Shown here: positions 1 through 11,809 of the stretch, in pieces
How the letters are laid out: the number at the start of each line of letters is the position of its first letter
How positions within the stretch are numbered: position 1 is the stretch's first letter
Assembly: GCA_032209605.1 (NCBI GenBank)
Contig: JASFXZ010000010.1
Coordinates: 15,211,385 to 15,275,384 of the forward strand
Reading direction: 5' to 3'
Source of the DNA: Mactromeris polynyma
Taxonomy: Eukaryota > Mollusca > Bivalvia > Venerida > Mactridae
DNA length: 64,000 nt
Translations under genes and position numbers: made by a program
Notes under the pieces: generated by a model
The model's database searches: none
Seen by the model: only the letters and a program-made list of their open reading frames with translations
What the model was told of the DNA's origin: nothing

Positions 1-950
1 ACTATTAAATCGAATTAACCACAGACACAAAGAAAGGTTTTTTTATAGAAAACATACCATCTAATTAACGTGATATATCATTAAAGTCACTGATGGCATC
101 TACGTGTGTATCATCATAAACTTCCTCTCTCTCTCATAGCAATACAAAAAGTGGTGAACAGAATTACTAAAAATCTGACGGCACACGGCAATTCAATATC
201 ACACAAATATATTTAACGACAGAAAGGTGACTGCCAAAAATATTATATCTAGCAAAAGCATTTGTATATGATGGGTCTGTTCGGTATTATACAGGATGGA
301 AAAAATCATACCTGCTGAGTGAGGAAGCATAATCACATTATAATAAAGTTGAATAAAAGCTTCATTGAAGTTATTAATAGACCACAAAAGTAAATTGCAA
401 GAAAACAAACCTTAGTTGTTTGTGTAATTATGGTAAAAATTATATTGTGTCTGTGTTTGTTTAGTGGCATATGCAATCGCTTCTAATTGGACCGATGTAG
501 CGATTTCAGACTACGCCCGTCTCAAGTTACCTCCGGTAACTCAAATCGCGTTCAGATTACCGGGAGGTAAGATTAAACCGATTTCAAATTATCCATGTAG
601 GTTACTTGAAGGTGATTTTAAGCTACCTCTACGATTTCAGATTACCTCCCTCAATGTCTTGATTGTGTTAATCTAAATGCATTTTCCATTAATAAATTGA
701 TAAGAACAACACCAATCAGCAGCAGGAACGGCAACGGTAGCAGCAACATTCAACAACCATAACGGCAGTTTTGTAGTTTAAGAATAGCTTTCAATTTTGT
801 GAAGTTGTATTCAATTAACTTACGTTTTTCAAATAATCGAAAATTATCACTAAGCTCATTCAGCGATCTAAACTACACGGGTATAATATGAAATCGGTAT
901 TTGAAATCGATTTCACCGGGGGGGGTAATTTTAAAGGAGGTAGATTGAAC
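1..950. other. Intergenic, old repeat-like DNA, no gene seen
   Basis: I see no supported gene here. Bases 480-650 and 870-950 share degenerate words (variants of GAAATCG, and GGAGGTA or its complement) in both orientations. This suggests an old dispersed repeat into which the Tc1-like element at 953 inserted. Short open frames in it have no recognisable product. Confidence 0.3.
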
Positions 951-2455
951 TATACTAGCGGAAATAAGAAAATATGCATGTGTAAAATGTTCATATATCC
1001 TTCAATTTTATAAATTAAAGCTTGAAACTTTACACAGGTAAGTTGTGTATCCCTCTCGGTCATTTGCACTGGCCAGTGCATGAGTTGCACGGGTAGTTTG
1101 CCTGTCAGGCTAACGTCTTCTTTTTCACGTTTTTTTCGTGCAGCAGTCAATTGCAAACACGTTTGTCGCCTAAACCTGTGTTAAAACATAGTGTTGTTAC
1201 ATGTAAGACACAAAACCAGGATAATTTTAAAACGTCGTTGTTACGCCATGCCAAGGTTGAATGAAACTGACAGATGCCGCGCCGTAGGCATGATTGAAGC
1301 TGGTGTACGTCATACTGACGTTGCCAGACAATTTGGCGTTCACCGAAATACTGTAGACGCCTTGTGGAGACGGTACCAACAGTTTGGGGCAACCAGAGAC
1401 CGGCCTCGATCAGGACGTCCACGCGTAACGTCTATTCGCCAGGATACGTACATCCGGGTGGTTCATCTCCGTGACCGACTCAGAACTGCTTCTTTGACGG
1501 CTAGAAGTATTCCTGGCCTTAGAAGAATCAGTCCCCGAACGGTACGTAATCGATTGCGTGAACGAGGCATACGTCCACGACGTCCTGCCATACGTCCTGT
1601 TCTGCAGCAACGTCATCGTGTAGCACGTTTTGCCTGGTGTAGAAGACACATACACTTCACGCAACAGGACTGGGCACGTATTCTTTTCACGGATGAGTCC
1701 AGGTTCCATCTCGACAGCAGCGACGGCCGTTCTAGAGTGTACCGTCGTGTTGGTGAACGTTTCCATGACAGTTGTGTGATTGAACGACGTCCATTCGGCG
1801 GAGGTAGTGTCATGGTGTGGGGTGGCATCTCATCCAGTGGTAGAACAGCACTTGTGGTTGTAGACGGCACACTTACAGGCATCAGATATCGTGACGAAAT
1901 CATACGGCCTCACGTCCTTCCATTTGTGCAGCAACGTAACGCCACGCTGCAACAGGATAACGCTCGCCCGCACGTCGCGCGGGTCGTCACCGATTTTTTG
2001 ACCCAGAACAATGTGAATGTGCTGCCCTGGCCTGCAATATCACCGGATTTGTCGCCTATAGAACACGTGTGGGATGAGATGCAGCGACGGTTACGTGGCC
2101 TCCAAAATCAGCCGTTGACGTTACCTGACCTATCACGTGCGCTTGTCAGAATCTGGAATGGTATTCCCAAGGCATTTTTCAGAACACTTGTCACATCAAT
2201 GCGGCGTCGTTGTCAAGCATGCATCGATTCCAATGGTGGACATACACGGTATTGATGAGCTGAACTTTGTTTAGAGAACGTCTCTGAAAACTGATCTCTA
2301 TCTAAGACGCAGCTGATTCAATAACCATATCAATTGAGCTGGTGTTAAATAAAGGTAAGATAAAACCCTGTTGAAATTTTTATTGCGATTCCTTACATAC
2401 CTTCTAAGTTATAACATATTATACACATGCACAGTTTCTTTTTTCCGCTAGTATA
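951..2455 (+). mobile_element. Tc1-like DNA transposon, apparently full length
   Basis: The two ends are inverted repeats: both begin with TACTAGCGGAAA and stay similar for about 45 bases (left 953-997, right 2410-2453 read in reverse). TA dinucleotides at 951-952 and 2454-2455 are the expected target duplication of Tc1/mariner elements. The roughly 1.5 kb body carries a single uninterrupted transposase frame. Good end similarity and an unbroken frame suggest a fairly recent insertion; current activity is not shown. Confidence 0.92.
1248..2255 (+). CDS. Tc1-family transposase (DD34E), intact
   Basis: Transposase that would bind the element's terminal repeats and catalyse cut-and-paste transposition in the nucleus. 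The ATG at 1248 gives 335 aa, typical for Tc1; an in-frame upstream ATG at 1191 would add 19 residues that do not look conserved. The N-terminal third has paired helix-turn-helix DNA-binding character (DVARQFGVHRNTVDALWRRY) followed by an arginine-rich GRPR linker. The catalytic triad is visible: D in LFTDESRFHL, D in QQDNARPHVA, and E in SPDLSPIEHVWDEM, with exactly 34 residues between the last two. No stop or frameshift interrupts it. The gene fills the element between its inverted repeats, so its promoter is presumably internal to the left end. Family assignment is firm; activity is untested. Confidence 0.95.
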   Translation: MPRLNETDRCRAVGMIEAGVRHTDVARQFGVHRNTVDALWRRYQQFGATRDRPRSGRPRVTSIRQDTYIRVVHLRDRLRTASLTARSIPGLRRISPRTVRNRLRERGIRPRRPAIRPVLQQRHRVARFAWCRRHIHFTQQDWARILFTDESRFHLDSSDGRSRVYRRVGERFHDSCVIERRPFGGGSVMVWGGISSSGRTALVVVDGTLTGIRYRDEIIRPHVLPFVQQRNATLQQDNARPHVARVVTDFLTQNNVNVLPWPAISPDLSPIEHVWDEMQRRLRGLQNQPLTLPDLSRALVRIWNGIPKAFFRTLVTSMRRRCQACIDSNGGHTRY

Positions 2456-2487
2456 TTTACACCGGTCATTTATCCGGTCACACATTA

Positions 2488-3510
2488 TACGAGGGGCGTT
2501 TCAGTAGTAATGCAACTTGGGTAATATAAAGCGCGCGTTTGATAGATTTTAAATTATTTACGCGTCATACCCTCAAAGTAATCCCCCTTGTTACGTACAC
2601 AAAGTTTCAAACGTTTAATCCAGTTCTTAAAGGCATCTTCATACTCATTTTCAGGTATACCCAGCATACACTGATAAACAGCGGACCCCAGTGCCTGTCA
2701 GGACCTATAACATCTACCAGCTAAATGTTTTTTTCAGTTTAGGGAACAATAAATAGTCACACATTGCTTTCTTAGCACTGATCAATCTTTTGGCAATTGA
2801 GGGGCGGCGACAGTTTTTGGTAGCCCATATTTTGTTGTTAATTTTTCTGGTAGGCTCGAAAAAATGTACCCATGTCTCATCTCCAGTAATAATGTCAGAA
2901 AACTGCTTTCTTTGATATTTTGGAAACGTTTTAAGCAGTTTCAAGTCGGACACGCTTTTGCTTGTCTGACAACAAATGAGGGATCCATCTAGCTGTAATA
3001 CGTCTCATTTTTAAATGACGTTTTACAATGCGGAATACGCTTGCGGCTGAAATACCAACTATACTAGCTATCTGATGAACAGTTAGTCTGGCGTCAGACT
3101 TAACCACATCACATACCTTTTTAACCATAGTGTTAGAAGTAGCACTACAAGGACGTCCCGATTTTGGTGTATTATTAGTGGAGACACAACCTAAGCTTCT
3201 TAATCCACCTCGTGACGGTGGCATACGACACTTCATTCTGTCCATGAACAACACACAATTCGTCAAAAATCTCCTTCGCTGATACGCCAAGCTGGCATCG
3301 AGTCTTTATATAACCTCGAATTTCAGCTGCCTTAACACTTCTCTTGCCGACCATTTTACCATAGTGTCAATGACTAAATGTTGCTTTTATCACTGTATTA
3401 GCGATAATACTGCGTGTACACCTGTTAATTTGGTATATATGTGTAGGGAATTGATGTATCGCTTCATCGGTACGATAATCAGTTGCATTACTTTTGAAAT
3501 GCCCCTCGTA
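2488..3510 (-). mobile_element. Mariner-like element, degraded
   Basis: The ends are inverted repeats of about 28 bases: TACGAGGGGC at the left (2488) and the matching end at 3479-3510, with TA target sites at 2488-2489 and 3509-3510. Length is about 1.02 kb, shorter than a full 1.3 kb mariner, in agreement with the internal deletion in its transposase. It sits only 34 bp from the Tc1-like element. Confidence 0.9.
2554..3354 (-). pseudogene. Mariner transposase pseudogene
   Basis: The reading frame starts at 3354 (MVGKRSVKAAEIRGY) and ends at a stop at 2554-2556 after GDYFEGMTRK, but it is broken. A frameshift occurs near 3190-3200, just before the GRPC linker. Another break lies near 2950. 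There is also an in-frame loss of the segment that normally holds the second and third catalytic aspartates. The first catalytic region survives as ITGDETWVHFFEP, and the sequence passes almost directly from a KRLISAKKA segment to CDYLLFPKLKK. The HDNAPAH block and the YSPDLAP block are both missing. It cannot encode an active enzyme. The family call rests on several recognisable mariner blocks in the right order. Confidence 0.88.
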
Positions 3511-4122
3511 TGTATATAGACCAAATATATATCCGAGTTTATAATACTGCAAAGAAAAATCCAGTAATTTCATTGGTTAAAGGCTCGCGTATAGGATTCT
3601 ATATAGGGCCTACAGCTCGACTCGAAAACTTTTATCTCTTGATATCCGCAAGTTACTAGAAATTGACAATTGATATTCACACATGATTCAATAAATATTG
3701 AACAGAGTACATGTGTGCTAGTATTAATATTCAAAACGATAGATTTTTTAAGGTTTGAGCCAAATTCAGTTCGATAAAGTCCATGAGATCAGACGCTTGA
3801 AAATAAAAATTAGAGTGCAAGCGCGCGCTTAACCATGTGTATTGAGGTACCTTACGGGGTAATGCAATTAATTTTCAGGCATTATAACGTGTGAGTGAAA
3901 GAAAAGAAATTTGATCTACAACAAGTAATTCCCGATATATTTTTAAAGGAATACGTTTTAATAACTGATATTTTAAAAAACTAAAATACTCTAAACAATT
4001 TTATGAACCAAAAACACCAAAAATACACAGATCTAATTATTAGATCTAGAGAGCTAGGCATCGAAACATTGCTTGTTTAACTAAATTCGTATGAAAACAT
4101 GGAATTGCAGTATTATAAATTC
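3511..4122. other. Intergenic, nothing recognised
   Basis: AT-rich DNA without a supported gene, tandem array or terminal-repeat element. Confidence 0.3.
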
Positions 4123-4260
4123 GTTATACAGGTTGTTGACAGGGTATATGGGGGAATATAACCAGTCTGCGATTCATATAACCCTCGGCTAACGCCTCGG
4201 GTTATATGGCACACAAACTGGTTATATTCCCCCATATACCCTGTCAACAACATGTATAAC
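4123..4260. repeat. Nested palindrome / foldback element
   Basis: Arms of 44 bases (4123-4166 and 4217-4260) are inverted copies with one mismatch near the outer end. Inside them is a second hairpin, ATATAACCC paired with GGGTTATAT around a GC-rich loop that is itself symmetrical (CCTCGGC..GCCTCGG). This is structure of the kind seen in foldback or MITE sequences. No coding potential is seen. It lies downstream of the GST 3' end. Confidence 0.85.
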
Positions 4261-4405
4261 TAATAATATACTGCATTATCATGTTTTTCATATGAATATA
4301 TTATCCTCCAGCAAGATTATAATCGTCACCTACTTGAAGGAAATATAAGGGAACGATGCCTTTGCATGAAACAAATAAACAAAACCAGTGCTATATGTTT
4401 GCAAT

Positions 4406-4411
4406 TTTATT
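4406..4411 (-). terminator. Candidate poly(A) signal of the GST gene
   Basis: AATAAA on the minus strand about 255 bases beyond the GST stop codon. A second AATAAA lies at 4644-4649, only about 20 bases after the stop. Either could be used. Such hexamers are frequent by chance in DNA this AT-rich. Confidence 0.3.
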
Positions 4412-4664
4412 CAGTATTTGATTGTATGGAAAGCGGATGAAAAACTAATCCCTAATCCCACATTTTTATCCTAATGGTAATTAAGAAAGCACACATGTTT
4501 GACATTACCGTTTACAAACAATCAGCATCTTTTACTCTCCTATCAAAATGTTAGTTCCGCCTGAAGCTGCTTTGGTACAACCTCAGCAATATCTCGCTTA
4601 TTTACCAAACATTCTTGTTAAACACATGATAAAATATTACTTTTTTATTTTTTAAACAATTAAT

Positions 4665-7600
4665 TTATATGTCAGTGAGTTTCCTGTTCTTAATATACTC
4701 TGCCAGAGTTGGAGTACCAGCGATAGCTTCTCTGTGAGCTTTCATTTTTGGAAATGTGTCCATCAGACTTGGTGCGGTTTGTACAGCCGTATCAAAGCCA
4801 TCTAAAATGGTAAGATCAGCAACTGTCATCTGAAAATAAACAAATAAATTAACGAACCTAAAGTATATTTTGGACAATTATTTTTTCCAAGAATTTATAT
4901 TTTAACCAAGGCTGACAATCAATGTAGTATTACATACTATGTGTATTTATTGTTCATAGTTAACCAAAAATAATACGTATCAATATACATTTTAGAAACT
5001 AATACTTTTAAGACCTTATTGAAACCAAGACATCAGATGATATTCATCAAATAAATCACAATACATGTACACATAATAATTGAAATAGATGACATGAACG
5101 CAGAAAACATACATACACATATATATAAGTAGAACGAAATGTTTAGTCGGTAATCTAAACAAGCCATAAAATAAATTTAAACAGGCCGTATATAAATTGA
5201 ATTTCATGCAACGTCTTATTTAATAAAGAAGAATTTTTCATGCAATTTCTTATTCAATAAACAAATGTATGCAAACTTCAAAAGCGTTCTTTGTAGCATT
5301 ATTCTTCATAAATATGCGATTGAATTGACCCAATAGGGTTTTACATACAGTTTCTGTGATTAACGTTTAATTAAAACATTATATTGTATATGGGATCAAC
5401 TGTATAAAAGAGAGAGAATAAGTTGCTACAGGGAACGCCACATACATAAGACAGTGCCTCCCCACACAGACCTCCGGGAAAACAACAATCCATAAAACAT
5501 AAGTCACTTGAAGAGGTTAAAGGGTAAATACGTTAAGGAACTGAGGCGCAAGGAATGGCCTGGCAGACCATAAGGAATAACTAGAAGAATCAAAGAGGAC
5601 AGTGAAGGAGGGGAATTAATGGATGGAAACTATCACAGGACAAGTCCAGAGGACAGTGAAGGAGGGGGGATTAATGGATGGAAAATATCACAGGACAAGT
5701 CCAGAGGACAGTGAAGGAGGGGGGATTAATGGATGGAAAATATCACAGGACAAGTCCAGAGGACAGTGAAGGAGGGAGAATTAATGGATGGAAAATATCA
5801 CAGGACAAGTCCAGAGGACAGTGAAGGAGGGGGAATTAATGGATGGAAAATATCACAGGACAAGTCCAGAGGACAGTGAAGGAGGGGGAATTAATGGATG
5901 GAAAATATCACAGGACAAGTCCAGAGGACAGTGAATGAGGGGGGGGGGGATTAATGGATGGAAAATATCACAGGACAAGTCCATAGGACAGTGAAGGAGG
6001 GGGATTAATGGATGGAAAATATCACAGGACAAGTCCAGAGGACAGTGAAGGAGGGGGGATTAATGGATGGAAAATATCACAGGACAAGTCCAGAGGACAG
6101 TGAAGGAGGGGGGATTAATAGATGGAAAAGATCACAGGACAAGTCCAGACAGCTGGCAACAATAGGCCCAAACTGGGCAGGAAATAACCTGATCAAGTGA
6201 AAGAATTGCACAGGGGAGAGGGAAATATAGCATACATTCAAAACACAAAACACCAACAACTTCCTGTGTTTATATTCATCACTTACTGCATCTCCAACTA
6301 AATATTTGCCTCCATTCTGTTCTAATGCTTTCTCAAAAAATCCTAGGAATTTGGGGAATACTACATCAATAAGATTTTTCTGTAATTCAGCCTGAAAAAA
6401 TACAATTCTCATTTTTCAAATTTGAGCACTTCACGAAGCTTGAATTTCCTCGAATATATTTGGAAAAATAAAAAATCAAGTGCAAGCATTTACAAACAAT
6501 TTTGTAAATATGACACTAAACTTATCGCAAATATCGTTTTACAAAGTTAAAACTTCACAAGAAAACCATGATTCTCGATAAATACAAAGCTGTTGAGTTG
6601 CCAAACGTTTACTGTATGTACATGTATATGGATATTAACACCAAGCAAGAACATGACTTTGTGCATTTTCGTACATACACTTTGCACATTATGTACGAAC
6701 ACAGTTAGAACAAGCGTAAACGATAATGAAGCAAAGTAATTTAATGCGTCTTTGACCTTTTTGGTTTCATCTTGTTCGAAAAATACTTTCACGGCTTCTT
6801 TAAACATGTCATCAACCAGTCCCATATATTGGTCAACTAATGCCTGTTCCCAGCTGTCTTTTCCAGCAAGTCCTTGAATAAAAGATCATCAACACATTTG
6901 ACAGAAAGTTTCACTCAATGCAAGGTGTAGTGCCTGTATATCTTCACGCTGTGATTGAAGTGACAAAATTGTATGCATGTCGTGTTTGGCTCTTTCTTTT
7001 GAAATCATCAAAAACAACAAAAACAACATGAACAACATGAATGACAAAACGAAATATGATTTTTACTGGTTGCATTTATATTTCTAACACTAAGTACAAC
7101 GTGTCTACAAGTTATTTATTTATTTTAGAGGCGTATACAATATAGACTCACCGAACTCCCTGGCCAGGTATCTGGCTATTGATTGACTCTGTGCTAGGCG
7201 CTTACCGTCAACCTCTAACACAGGCATCTGTCCAAATGGTGTAGCTGAAATAGTGATTGAAAGTTAATATCTCTCCAATTAAGAAATTGGAATAATTCCC
7301 ACATTCACAAGTTTCAAGATGTATCCATATTACAGTGTCCTCAATGACTAGGGCAGACCCATAATAGATAAACAATACATGTATGTAGGAACGTTAATAT
7401 AATTATGTACGTGTGTATAACACAATTTTCCAAAGAGAAAAGAATAAAAATGCATATGAAAAAGAAACATGAGCGACTTGTATTCACTCTTGTCTGTATA
7501 ACAATTTAACAAACATGCGCTTGTATGACCCAGATTCAAATAATCCCCCTTTTCATGGGAAGTGTAACAGTCAACTAATTAGCAAAGGTAAATATGATTG

Positions 7601-10600
7601 CGCCATCAGATGTTGGCCTTACTATACATTTGTTTTAAGTTTGCTGAACGATGTGTAGTATTGATTCATGTATTTCATGTTTAGCCTCACTGGTTGTTTA
7701 ATCTTCATGCTTATTGTACCACCACAAATGTTTAGATTAAAGTGACCTAAAACTAGCAAACCTAATTTTAATCTACCAGCGCGGATGTACGCATGTTGAG
7801 CGTTCCTATCGTTAGATACGATTGAAAATACTTTATGCATACAACAAACAAGGAAAACTGGTTGCGGTGTGTCACAATAGCAATCATTGGCTCGGAATTA
7901 TAATCGCTACTCACCACTCAGTACTCAGCGGTAAAATTTACTCTGCTGATTTTGAGATTAGAGTGACCAATCAAAATATGATTACTGAGTGCTGAGTTTT
8001 CTCTGTGTCTATTTCCTTCTAATTTGAGTGTGAATCTTAGATTTGAGGGTAAGAATTTATGGTAATTGCTAAACTCAGTTTTCTACACTAATAGCTTACA
8101 GTAAAAAGGACTCACACTCAAATATCTTAGAAGGTGTATCATAATTACTTAGCACTCAGTATTGTAATACATTCACTCAAATCTCCTAACTTAGCACTCA
8201 GTATTGTAATACATTCACTCAAATCTCCTAACTTAGCACTCAGTATTGTAATACATTCACTCAAATCTCCTAACTTAGCACTCAGTATTGTAATACATTC
8301 ACTCAAATCTCCTAACTTAGCACTCAGTATTGTAATACATTCACTCAAATCTCCTAACTTAGCACTCAGTATTGTAATACATTCACTCAAATCTCCTAAC
8401 TTAGCACTCAGTATTGTAATACATTCACTCAAATCTCCTAACTTAGCACTCAGTATTGTAATACATTCACTCAAATCTCCTAACTTAGCACTCAGTATTG
8501 TAATACATTCACTCAAATCTCCTAACTTAGCACTCAGTATTGTAATACATTCACTCAAATCTCCTAACTTAGCACTCAGTATTGTAATACATTCACTCAA
8601 ATCTCCTAACTTAGCACTCAGTATTGTAATACATTCACTCAAATCTCCTAACTTAGCACTCAGTATTGTAATACATTCACTCAAATCTCCTAACTTAGCA
8701 CTCAGTATTGTAATACATTCACTCAAATCTCCTAACTTAGCACTCAGTATTGTAATACATTCACTCAAATCTCCTAACTTAGCACTCAGTATTGTAATAC
8801 ATTCACTCAAATCTCCTAACTTAGCACTCAGTATTGTAATACATTCACTCAAATCTCATAACTTAGCACTCAGTATTGTAAAGTTTGACATCTGAGTGTT
8901 GAGTGATATCTGTTAAAATTATGGGCACCACTGGTGTGACGCAATCATGTAAAAGGTGGTCAGTATCAAATGGAATCAGTCTGAAGTTGACATTATCTAT
9001 GGAGATACGTTAACAATAACTAGTACACGTAACCAGCTTCATATAAGTATCATGACCTTGCAAAACACTAGTAGGTGATGAGATTATGCATATACTCCTA
9101 CATGTTCATGATAGTTCATTCAAATCTCCGCAACCTGATTCGTCGGCATGTTTCGCTTCGCATTCAACATGTAGATGCACCACCACAAGCAACACTGATA
9201 GAAAAGGTGGATGAAGATATGGAAGTATTTAATTTGAAATTCAGCGTTTCGAAACAATCCCGACACACTGAAGATTGAATGTTTTCTTTAAGAATTGTTT
9301 GTTTCCAAGAGTTGAGAAAGAGTCCAAGTAAGAAAAAGTACTTAAGTCAACTCTAAAAGAAATTAATCTAAACGTGCCAAGCAAAGAAATGTTGGTGTAG
9401 TGCCCATAAACGATATTGAAGATAGTATCCCGTCAGAGGCTATCAGAACGTGATCTTAATCTTAATGAAGCAAGGTAGGTAAATGATAACCCATAAAGGC
9501 ATGTATACTCGTACTTGCACCGATTACGCTTATATTTACTTAATGAACAATCCTTATAGTAAGATAACAATATGTCCTATGTGTACAATCTAGATCAAAT
9601 GTGAACCACCGCTCATATTTTAAACAAAAATCAATTCTTGTCTGAACCCTCTGACCAGATTTCTAAATACTCGTATTATAGAAAATTCCTTCTGTGACAC
9701 TCCAGCACGTTCTTTAGAATCAATTAGCCATGTTAAAAGACAAGGCTTCAAGGGGGCGGGACAGTTAAAAGACACGGCCTCAAGGGGGCGGGTCAGTTTT
9801 CCTACTTCAGGTTGTAGTGGAAACGTTTGGAGCCTTCTCGTCGGAAACTGCTAGCCTGAAAGCAATTTCCCTTGGGTGACCGTCACATTTCATTCGATCA
9901 TTTCTTTATTTAAGAACTAGTTATCGGGGGGGGGGGGGTAGTCACTTTCCCTTGAATAGTGGGAATTTAAAGGACCAGCCTACCAAAAATTAAAATTATT
10001 CCGAGTTGTTAACAAATTGACCGTGGTCACTTTCAAATTATCTTGTTGTCTGAAACGGCTGACCCGATGAAATTTCGCTGTAACGTTGTTTAAGTGCCAG
10101 CATCGTGGTTGCCAATTATGGTGCCTCGATTTCCCAAGGGACAACTCTGTCAAATTACAATGACATTAAACAGTGTTACCCCCTGTCCATTGTTTAAACT
10201 CATAAGATTCAAATGATTAACCAAATGAGCATATACAGGCCATAGATGTATTTCGTTTAAAAACATCTACGATATATTTCTTTATTATGAATTGGCATTA
10301 TTCGGCGCAGCCGTACTAACATGGTTTTGCTATTTGCATATCAGTGTTGTATATACCAATAAATGCTTACGTTTTCCATACCACCTAGGTTATTCCTCTT
10401 CAACCGAATAATGTTTGTAACCTTGACGCGGATTGATTAAACTTTTGATATAGCGTACGTTACCGTGAATTTACCGAAGTCCATTTTGGATCAATTGTAA
10501 CATCTCGGCATTTTTTAAGTTGCACAACAAATCTTAATCTTCAAATTATTTTCAAGATATTTTTTGTTGAGCAGTACTTTAAGTGAATGTGATAATATAT

Positions 10601-10790
10601 ACGATGAAGATAAATATGATGAAAGCGTGCTCGGAGTTATGAAAATGTGCTTTTTACTTGGTTTAACGGAAGGCCAATCTTCTCGTGGTACTCTGGCGTC
10701 ATCAAAGTCTTTACCAGCAGCTACGAACACATATCTGCTCAGTTCTCCACGTCCACGGAGATCAAAGTATTGGAACTTGTAGGATGGCAT
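4665..10790 (-). CDS. Sigma-class glutathione S-transferase, 5 coding exons
   Basis: Cytosolic enzyme that conjugates glutathione to electrophiles or isomerises prostaglandin-type substrates; the class also includes cephalopod S-crystallins. Coding exons on the minus strand are 10790-10658, 7244-7152, 6872-6757, 6391-6287 and 4829-4665. Phases (1,1,0,0) agree and the sum is 612 nt, a 203-aa protein, the normal family length. The N-terminal thioredoxin-like domain (about 1-75) has the catalytic tyrosine at position 8 ([12 protein letters not shown]), then [20 protein letters not shown] and the glutathione-contact [10 protein letters not shown]. The helical C-terminal domain has [12 protein letters not shown] and a TVADLTILD segment. 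Splice sites are GT/AG; the donor after exon 3 (GTCAAA) is weak. Large introns contain two minisatellites. An AG just upstream of the ATG (10810-10812) suggests a further non-coding first exon. No defect is seen. The exact subclass and substrate are unknown. Confidence 0.93.
5595..6149. repeat. 55-bp minisatellite, about 10 copies
   Basis: Tandem units built from AGGACAGTGAAGGAGG, TTAATGGATGGAAAATATC and ACAGGACAAGTCC. Copies differ mostly in the length of the G run. The array lies in intron 4 of the GST gene and makes short spurious frames. Confidence 0.93.
7907..8910. repeat. 42-bp minisatellite (17 copies) inside an inverted-repeat element
   Basis: Units at about 8146-8880 are nearly identical (TTAGCACTCAGTATTGTAAT plus ACATTCACTCAAATCTCCTA). 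The flanks carry related words in opposite orientation: CTCACCACTCAGTACTCAG near 7910-7930, and its approximate complement around TGAGTGTTGAGTGATAT near 8892-8910. This suggests that the array expanded within a small terminal-repeat element. Because 42 is divisible by three, open frames of 253 aa (plus) and 235 aa (minus) arise. I treat these as artefacts. Located in GST intron 1. Confidence 0.85.
9728..9800. repeat. Short imperfect duplication
   Basis: Two direct copies of a roughly 35-base segment containing GACACGGCCTCAAGGGGGCG (first copy with small changes), in GST intron 1. Confidence 0.6.
10303..10575. repeat. Dispersed repeat, copy 1 (second copy at 46441)
   Basis: About 270 bases match 46441-46770 in the same order: CGTACTAACATGG, TTTGCTATTTGCATATCAGT, CTCTTCAACCGAATAA, GTTTGTAACCTTGACG, GTTGCACAACAAA and CAAGATATTT. 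Divergence is moderate. It lies between GST exons 1 and 2, close to exon 1. Confidence 0.75.
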
Positions 10791-11109
10791 TTTACGTTAT
10801 TGAAATTCACTGAAAATATATAAACAAAATTGTTCATTCTGCAATATCATTTTGTAACAAGAGATGTTTATGCCCCTATGACCTTGACCTTATATCCCGT
10901 GACCTCTGCTACCCAAGATGAATGTATTGATCAAGTTTGAGTATGATAGCTCAAGGGGTTCTTGAGTTATTGATCGGGAACGAAAAGGTTACGGACCTGG
11001 CATAAAAAAATAACATGTCATACAGCATATAGTGTCAGTTTGCTAAGGCCTACTCAGTATGTAAGACTCAAGGAGGGAAAGTTTATCTCACTTGATATTT
11101 TCCTGCAGA

Positions 11110-11513
11110 TTTCATGTTTCCACCTCTCGTACTACATTTTCCCACCTCTCGTACTACATGTTTCATCTCTAGTACTACATGTTTCACCTCTAGTACTACG
11201 TGTTTCACCTCTCGTACTACATGTTTCACCTATCGTACTACATGTTTCAACTCTAGTACTACATGTTTCACCTCTAGTACTACATGTTTCACCTCTAGTA
11301 CTACGTGTTTCACCTCTAGTACTACATGTTTCACCTATCGTACTACATGTTTCACCTCTAGTACTACATGTTTCACCTCTAGTACTACATGTTTCACCTC
11401 TAGTACTACGTGTTTCACCTCTAGTACTACATGTTTCACCTCTCGTACTACATGTTTCACCTCTCGTACTACATGTTTCACCTATCGTACTACATGTTTC
11501 ACCTCTTTACTTT
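11110..11513. repeat. 21-bp minisatellite, about 19 copies
   Basis: Unit TTTCACCTCTAGTACTACAT plus G, with variants TCTCGTACTAC and TATCGTACTAC. The period divisible by three yields overlapping frames of 181 and 133 aa on the plus strand that are not credible genes. It lies upstream of the GST coding start. Confidence 0.93.
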
Positions 11514-11725
11514 AAAGAAACAAGTACGAGAATAGAGCGTTTCAACAGAACATTAAAATCAGAATGTACAGGATATAAGCATTGAATAATGATGCAAATA
11601 AGGAGTACAGTTGATTTTTAAACCTTTCTTTGTTTCTACATTACTATTGCATTCTTCAAAAGGGATGCCTTAAATGGCATAATGTAGAAAATATATGAAA
11701 ATGAAACAAACGCAATTAAAATAAA

Positions 11726-11797
11726 ACTGACCTGATGTACACCGAATCATATGACTAACACAAGTGACCAGCGTCGTTCAGACTCTCGTATTATATA
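11726..11797 (-). promoter_or_regulatory. Possible GST core promoter and non-coding first exon
   Basis: On the minus strand a TATATAA box (11797-11791) is followed about 60 bases later by CATCAG|GTCAGT, a plausible splice donor with exon end at 11732. Transcription starting near 11765 would give a short untranslated exon spliced to the AG at 10810-10812, just upstream of the GST start codon. The placement is reasonable, but each part is a weak signal. RNA evidence is needed to settle it. Confidence 0.25.
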
Positions 11798-11809
11798 GTG
11801 TACGATGTA

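Noticed and set aside
464..676. 70-aa plus-strand frame
   Set aside because: It lies in repeat-like DNA with no domain, splice context or conservation evidence.
1410..1903. Minus-strand frames opposite the Tc1 transposase
   Set aside because: Shadow frames of the well-supported plus-strand transposase.
8134..8895. Long frames on both strands (253 and 235 aa)
   Set aside because: Both strands of the same 42-bp array stay open because the period is divisible by three.
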